From NCBI GenBank assembly GCA_009760855.2, contig WPIO01000011.1, positions 6,137,501 to 6,201,500 of the forward strand: a DNA stretch of 64,000 bases. Reading direction: 5' to 3'. Each line of letters begins with the position of its first letter. Position 1 is the stretch's first letter. This document shows positions 58,742 through 64,000 of the stretch, in pieces. The position numbers were made by a program, and so were the translations under genes. The notes under the pieces are model-generated. The model was not told the origin of the DNA. It did not search any database and saw only the letters and a list, made by a program, of their open reading frames with translations. Source of the stretch: Cristatella mucedo. Its lineage: Eukaryota; Bryozoa; Phylactolaemata; Cristatellidae.

Positions 58742-59857
58742 TGGCTTGATTGCCTGTATAGTGAGGGCATCCAGCAGTCGACTTGCCGGGTATTCGCGTT
58801 CGTCATCCAATATCAGCTAGCCAATCTCAGCAAGCCAGTGCCACAAGCCAGCTCAGCCTCTCAATAAGCTTGGGTGCCTTGTAAGAGCAACACAATCTGC
58901 TGTGAAGCACAATATACTGCTCATTTCCTCAAGTTTGCGATGTGGATTCATGGTCGAAGCTTTGACGTCCTTGAGTCCTTGAATGATGGACACACACAAA
59001 CTCATTCTTGAACACTACTTCACATGATAGCAGCCTGGGCTGAAGGCTCCTGCTAAAGGTAACTCTCTGACTTGCTTTAGGACTAGAGAGGCAGCACCTG
59101 CCTGGTGGGAAAGGTAAGGCAACTGTGGTCGGTGATGGGGGACTCTTTAGGCTTGTGTGATTTCGTGTGGTCATGTTGGTACATGCATGTGGCTGGTTGA
59201 CTTGCTGGGCATCTCTCTCGGAGCTACTGAGGGGACGATCCTGCAGCAATCAGTGGTCACTGGCCGGTTTGTGCTGCTAGTTAGATGTGTAATCCCAGCG
59301 GCTGCCCAAGGTGGAAGGAATGGGCAACGACCCCAAACCCTGTGAAGCCACCATGCTTGTTCGGCCCCGGCCTCTTCCTGTCTGATGTTAAGCTGCCAGC
59401 CGTATGCTCTGGTCACCGGCACGTCCAAAATAACCAAGATTGAATGGAGGTCACGGGCTGCAATCTAAATTAGCTTGCAGGTCAGTAGGAATTGCTGCTG
59501 CTGCCAGTGTTCAGGGGGTCACTGTTCCAAGGTGCTGCCGAACACAATCTTAGATGTGCTTCCGCCGTAGCTGCTATAGCAACTTAGCTTCATGGGCGAT
59601 TACTGGCAGTCCCGAGGAATACCAGTGGGCACAAGCTGTACACGATCTATTAGGGTGGGATGAAGGAGGTACAAACACTTGTTCACACTTCCTCAAACAC
59701 TATTGATCGCACCTAGGCACACGAGACTATTTGCCAGCAAGTGAACACACAAATAAACACATTCGCCGACCCTCACATATGCCGTCACAAACACTGGAAT
59801 ACATAAAAAAATAAATGTATATATATATATATACACCTAAATAGGGTATATTGGTGT
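58742..59857. other. Non-coding stretch
   Basis: No feature recognised except a short (TA)n run at 59818-59833. Confidence 0.4.
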
Positions 59858-60240
59858 CAGAACTACTCCTCACCATTTGAAGAATCCGACAACCTGCTGT
59901 TCTTATTCAAATCGTTTAGCCATAACTCGTCCGAACCTAAAATCCGTTGAAGGCAGTGCCTTTAGTTTCCACGCTCCCAAAGCCTGGAACTCACTGCTGA
60001 TGCACTTCGCAACGCCTCTTGACGTGACGAGTTTAAAATAGCTTAAAATGCATCTGTTTATAACAGCATTAGGTTGGTCTTGGAGATTCGTCCTTCGTGT
60101 GCATGTACCATCTTGCACTATGCATGTTGTTTGCGGATGTTACCAACTAACGTTTGGTAATCCTGTAGTGCAGCGTCTGCAAAACGTGTAGAGAAAGAAT
60201 TACGTCGCCGAGGGCGCTGCATAAATGTATTATTATTATC
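59858..60240 (+). mobile_element. LINE family A-like, decayed 3' fragment
   Basis: CACGCTCCCAAAGCCTGGAA (APKAWN), TTGACGTGACGAGTTTAAAA, GTAGAGAAAGAATTACGTCG, GAGGGCGCTGCATAAATG and an ATTATTATTATCG tail appear in the family A order. Confidence 0.75.
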
Positions 60241-60804
60241 GTATTATTTGTGCATGAAGAGCGTCCGTTCGGGCTATATAGAGGCAGTAACAAAAGTGCG
60301 AGCAAGACGCAACCGAGCTGGCAGCTATGATCGTCAGTTTTTTAAGTGTACGATTTTGTTGGTTGAACTGGCTTCCCGTCTGTCAGTTTAATTACCGGTA
60401 TAATAAAAAAATAAGCAAATGCGTATCGTAGTGTACAGCTGTATTCGAAGTAAAAAAAGTACGTCAGCTTTTGCGGTTCGTTAATAATTCAAATTCCAAA
60501 CTCGGCAAATAAAATTGTCAGCACAATGTTCAAGATTTTATTCTTGCATAAACGGAATACTGGGACGACGAAAATCTGCTAATGCACTTAAATACAATGT
60601 TGGCTCTGAGCTCCGTTCTTGTAACAAATGTTCTGGCTGCTTTCACCACATTTAGCCTATGATTGCTCACTCCTAGAGGCACCGTTGATCAACTGCTAAG
60701 AACAGGCTCCTCTCTTCACAGCCCTGCACCGTGCACCTGCGCTGCATGCAGGAATTAAAGCTTGGCTGGGACGTGAAGCTCCGGCTTCCGCTCTCGGAGC
60801 TCTG
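60241..60804. other. Non-coding spacer
   Basis: Nothing recognisable. Confidence 0.4.
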
Positions 60805-61858
60805 AGGGTTCGGTGAATTACCCCAATCCACCAAAATCCATGTCAATCTACTCTTATTAGGCTAACAGCAATCAGATGCAAGCGTTGCAGAGCTCAAATT
60901 TTGTGGTGATATCGTAGTACACGTTCAAATTTACCTGTCCACACAATTTCATGCTTCGTGCATGCAAACGCAAGCACAGTTGATAGCAATTCTTTGCATG
61001 GGAACGCATGTGCACAATGGAGTGAAATTTTGCAGATGCACTTTGAACTGAGTCTAGTCCTATATGCAACGTCAATTAGAGCTTCGCTCTAGCGATTTGA
61101 GGATGATTTGCAGTGGAATAGAGTGGATTGTGGTAGTTTTCCAGGTCGTTTAAGTCGATTGTCGCCCATTGCCACAGTGCGAGGTTGCACAATAATTTAT
61201 TTTACGTGGTTGTGCACAAAGCACGGCGCACTTTAATGTGATAAAACATGAGCTCGACAACATGTTTTTCGATTCTTTATGCGGGGGATTCTGTTGATTG
61301 AGGTATTGGCCCGGGCTACTGCTGTTGATTGCAGTGCATTGAAAGGGAACGGCCGTGCCAATGCAAGTGATTTTTTTTAATGCAGTTGTCGCAGAATGCG
61401 CTGTCATGTGCAATTAAAAGAGGAGCTTTTCGGTCAGGATGTTTTTCGTTGCCTGGTAGAACGCAGTGGATCGTGGTATTAGCCTGGGCCACTGCAATCA
61501 TATTTCAGTGGACTTCGTGAGAATGCGTGAGCGGAGTCGCACGAAACTTTCTGGGTACATTGTGCTTGTAGCGTAGTTCGATATTCCAGACTTTTTGGAG
61601 CTGTTCGCAGCAGATTTGGGGTGGATTTGACGAGAAATAGAATGGATTGCTGTAGAGGCGTCCGGCGGCAAAGCTCATTAGCCTAAGTGTTCGTGCGCGC
61701 AGCAGCATGAAATGTTGTGGACAGATAAATTCGAACGTGTACTACAATATTCAGCGAAAAATTTGAGCTCGGAATAGCTTGCGTCTGGTTGTTGCTAGCC
61801 TAATTAGACTGAGTGGATTGCCATGGATAGCTGTGGATTGGGGTAAGTCGCCGAACCC
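60805..61858. mobile_element. Fold-back element made of about 175-bp monomers
   Basis: The two ends are inverted copies of each other for about 150-165 bp. The left end starts GGGTTCGGTGAATTACCCCA; the right end, read on the opposite strand, starts GGGTTCGGCGACTTACCCCA. Both then share AGGCTA, ACGCAAGC/TGCAAGC, GAGCTCAAATTTT, GTAGTACACGTTC and ATTTCATGC. Between them, related blocks ending in a GTGGATTG-like motif recur near 61121, 61289, 61466, 61644 and 61812, with spacings of about 168-178 bp. It therefore appears to be one inverted monomer followed by about five direct monomers. It carries no protein-coding capacity. It could be a non-autonomous DNA transposon/fold-back element or a fragment of a satellite. 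Confidence 0.7.
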
Positions 61859-61999
61859 CAAAAAGAGAGGCTAGAATGAGCTTGAGCCTCGATTCCCAGA
61901 CTCTTGGGCTTAAGAGCTCCTGTCCGCCTCTTCCATCCTGCCTCTTAAGACTGTCAAGCCGGCGCTAAGCTGGCAACCTCCCAAATTCAGCTGGCGAAT

Positions 62000-62131
62000 C
62001 CCGATCATCTAGTGGTTAAGGTGCTCACGCGAACCAAATTATGGCCGAGATCGTGGGCTCGGACACTGAGGCATTTTTAAGCCTATGACAGAGATTAAGT
62101 TGCCTTATGGCACTATCACCAATGAATTGTA
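62000..62131 (+). mobile_element. tRNA-like SINE with LINE-A-like tail
   Basis: A tRNA-like head (ATCATCTAGTGGTTAAGGTG at 62004-62023, B-box-like GTGGGCTCGGACA at about 62053) and the shared ACTGAGGCAT segment are followed by ACAGAGATTAAGTTGCCTTA then TGGCACTATC. The tail is the LINE-A end with a small internal change. Head and middle match the 57.0 kb element. Confidence 0.6.
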
Positions 62132-62399
62132 TAGGGGGATCGTGCCGCATTCAGCTCTGGGTGAGTAATCAAGGGAATGACTGCCCCACTTTCTGCACCA
62201 GTATTAATGAGGCCCGCACCTGTCTTCGGTAAAACCGACCGAGTCCTTTAGCGATCGATGCTGCCCTGCGACGGATTTGGCGACGGATGGAGAGTAAGAA
62301 GTCTAGGATAAAAATCGGCCGTCCACTGGCTCGCAAATCTTGAAGCCGCTGCAGCCCAAATAGTCCTGGCGGAAGTATGCAGTGGATGAAGCAGCTGCT

Positions 62400-62930
62400 T
62401 TGTAGCTTCATTTAATTACAAGCTAAGGCACATAACCTTCCTGTCTTCATTTGGGTATGCTCAGTCATTTGTCATGAAAATTTCGTTTGCTGGCTTTAAT
62501 CCGGCACAAAATACCATATACTCTTGAAATGTAGTAATGTTCTTTTGACTATTGTTGCTATTGAACTTGATTTACAATTGATGGGGTGCAATTAAAATTT
62601 AAGCAGTGCATTCTAGTTGCGAAAAACGCCTACTTGACAACACAAACATATCAAGTACAGAATACCATGACGAAGTTAATGTGATGCTCGTACTGCACAT
62701 CTAACACTCTGATCGGAAAAAAGAGCTGCAACTGCAGGTTGCGGCCGTGAACGATTCCATCACTGTGAGTCACACCTAGTAAAAAAGTGCCCCAACCATC
62801 ACCTTACAAGTTAGGGAACCTACATCGCTGCCCCACCTAAATGGCAAATAATTATTGCTGCATTGGAAAATGGTATTCTAGTATAAAACTATCGAGGTCA
62901 CTGCGTGGAAGTCACTGGAGAAAAATAGGA
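62400..62930. repeat. Diverged direct duplication, unit 1
   Basis: Aligns with 63015-63550 over most of its length: TCATTTGGGTATGCTCAGTC, TGCGAAAAACGCCTA, GACGAAGTTAAT, TTGCTGCATTGGAAAATGG and AAACTATCGAGG each have close counterparts in order. The frame that is open in unit 2 is stopped here (for example TAA where unit 2 has GAA). Confidence 0.75.
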
Positions 62931-62940
62931 AAAGCTCAGA

Positions 62941-62968
62941 GGTTAGAGGTTAGAGGTTAGAGGTAAGA
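62941..62968. repeat. (GGTTAGA)n short tandem repeat
   Basis: Three exact heptamers and a fourth variant GGTAAGA. It is telomere-like in letters but not a canonical TTAGGG repeat. Confidence 0.9.
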
Positions 62969-62989
62969 AATGCTGGAATGTCGACTCTT

Positions 62990-63550
62990 GACGAAGCTCT
63001 CCTTCATTACAAGCACATAGTCTTAGTGGCTTTGCGGAATTTCAAGCAGAGATGCATTCCACTCTTTTTTTTCATTTGGGGCTGCTCAGTCGTTAGTCGT
63101 GAAAATTCTACTTGCAGGTGTTTTATCCTTAATAAAATACCAGATACTCGCGAAACGTAGTAACTTTCTTCGGACGATCGCTTTGATCGACCCGGATTTA
63201 CATCGAACGAGGTGCAAGGGAACTAGCATTGAACCTGTTTTACTCGCGAAAAACGCATATAAGCACTATTTAAACCAACCAAATACCGCATTAGGAATGA
63301 TGTTCCATGAAGAAGTTAATTCAACGATCGTATTGCAGACCGAACATTCTGAGCGAAGACAAAAAGCTGCACTGGTCGTTGCTGGTATGAATGATTTGGT
63401 CAGTATGGGTCGAATTTTGTGGAAAATGCCCCTAGTGTCACTTTCCAATTTAGGGCACCTGCGTGCTGCCACACCTTAATAGGTAGCACTTAATGCTGCT
63501 GCATTAGAAAATTGGCTTCCAATACGCAACTATCGAGGCGAGGATCGACA
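62990..63550. repeat. Diverged direct duplication, unit 2
   Basis: Second copy of the 62.4 kb unit. A third unit appears to begin at about 63955: CAAAGCTCTTCTGCATACCA...GTGGCTTTGTGGAA resembles CGAAGCTCTCCTTCATTACA...GTGGCTTTGCGGAA at 62993-63042. Spacing is about 615 bp from unit 1 to 2 and about 960 bp from unit 2 to 3, so the units are not equal in length. Confidence 0.72.
63099..63479 (+). CDS. Unrecognised 126-codon ORF in duplicated unit
   Basis: Starts with ATG and reads MKILLAGVLSLIKYQILAKR, then a mixed-composition stretch with FHEEVNSTIVLQTEHSERRQ, ending LGHLRAATP. No known family is recognised. Unit 1 aligns in the same phase over the EEVN...HSER stretch, with several third-position changes, but carries stop codons. 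This could mean a coding ancestor with unit 1 decayed, or chance openness. No splice sites or promoter were established. Confidence 0.3.
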   Translation: MKILLAGVLSLIKYQILAKRSNFLRTIALIDPDLHRTRCKGTSIEPVLLAKNAYKHYLNQPNTALGMMFHEEVNSTIVLQTEHSERRQKAALVVAGMNDLVSMGRILWKMPLVSLSNLGHLRAATP

Positions 63551-63954
63551 AGAATGGGATAAACATCAATATAAAGAGGTGCGATGTATTAGTGGGTCGG
63601 TTCTTAAGGAAGCTACGCTATCGTAGTATTGTTGGGGTCGCACTTGGTAGTCCGCTTACAGCAAGTTGTGCAGGATATACCAATAATGGTTGCTTAGGAG
63701 CGCTTTGTAATTGTCAGTCGTTTAAAATTCGGCCTTCGGTGTGCAACCTGAAACTGAGTAGTCTGTCAAACTAGTCGGCAGGCCTCATCAAGTGATCACC
63801 TTTCCGTCAAAATCTTACTATTGTTCATTATCTTACCATTGCTCATGCTCTTCTGAAGTAGCTAGGCTGATCACTTTCTCCAAGTTGCTCCAATAAAGTC
63901 TGATGGCTATCTAGTGGGTACCGAAACCAGAGTACACTGTGCCTAGGCTAGGCA
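63551..63954. other. Non-coding spacer between units
   Basis: No match to unit 1 is seen here; nothing else is recognisable. Confidence 0.35.
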
Positions 63955-64000
63955 AAGCTCTTCTGCATACCAACCACAGAGTTTTTGTGGCTTTGTGGAA

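Noticed and set aside
62941-62968. Interstitial telomere repeat
   Set aside because: The unit is GGTTAGA and only about four units are present; it is not the TTAGGG repeat.

Overview
The window looks like nuclear DNA of an invertebrate animal. It has no operons, no dense coding, and almost no long open frames apart from retrotransposon ones. It is full of 5'-truncated non-LTR retrotransposons (LINEs) of the CR1/L2-like group with (ATT)n tails, tRNA-derived SINE relics, long CA/TA/GA microsatellites, and a few sharply bounded GC- and CpG-rich islands in an otherwise AT-leaning background. I cannot name the species from sequence alone. No host gene could be recognised with confidence.

Layout: 1-12.2 kb holds three + strand copies of LINE family A, including a nearly complete one (about 4204-7671), a tRNA-derived SINE at 7.7 kb, and an older copy at 10.9-12.2 kb. 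12.6-21.1 kb holds a 3' fragment of a second LINE family (B), short LINE-A tails, two SINEs of one family (16.7 and 20.1 kb) and a GA/CT low-complexity block (18.7-19.1 kb). 21.96-22.40 kb is a compound CA/TA microsatellite. 25.1-38.4 kb is a LINE-A graveyard on both strands: an element nested inside another (27.6-30.0 kb, with a 527-codon open frame) and a long minus-strand copy (35.25-38.07 kb). 40.6-42.9, 46.7-50.76 and 55.7-56.3 kb are CpG-rich islands, probably host promoter/first-exon regions. 50.9-54.3 kb is a degenerate minus-strand LINE-A that still shows its 5' region and carries a small nested 3'-UTR insertion. 55-60.2 kb has more LINE and SINE ends and a CTG-rich patch. 60.8-61.86 kb is a fold-back element built from about 175-bp monomers. 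62.4 kb to the window end is a diverged direct duplication whose second copy keeps a 126-codon open frame.

How the parts relate: LINE family A encodes an APE-type endonuclease plus reverse transcriptase and ends in a conserved hairpin followed by (ATT)n. Two SINE-like relics (57.0 and 62.0 kb) end in the same tail sequence, as expected for SINEs mobilised by that LINE's reverse transcriptase. The least-explained items are the fold-back satellite element and the 62.4-64.0 kb duplication.
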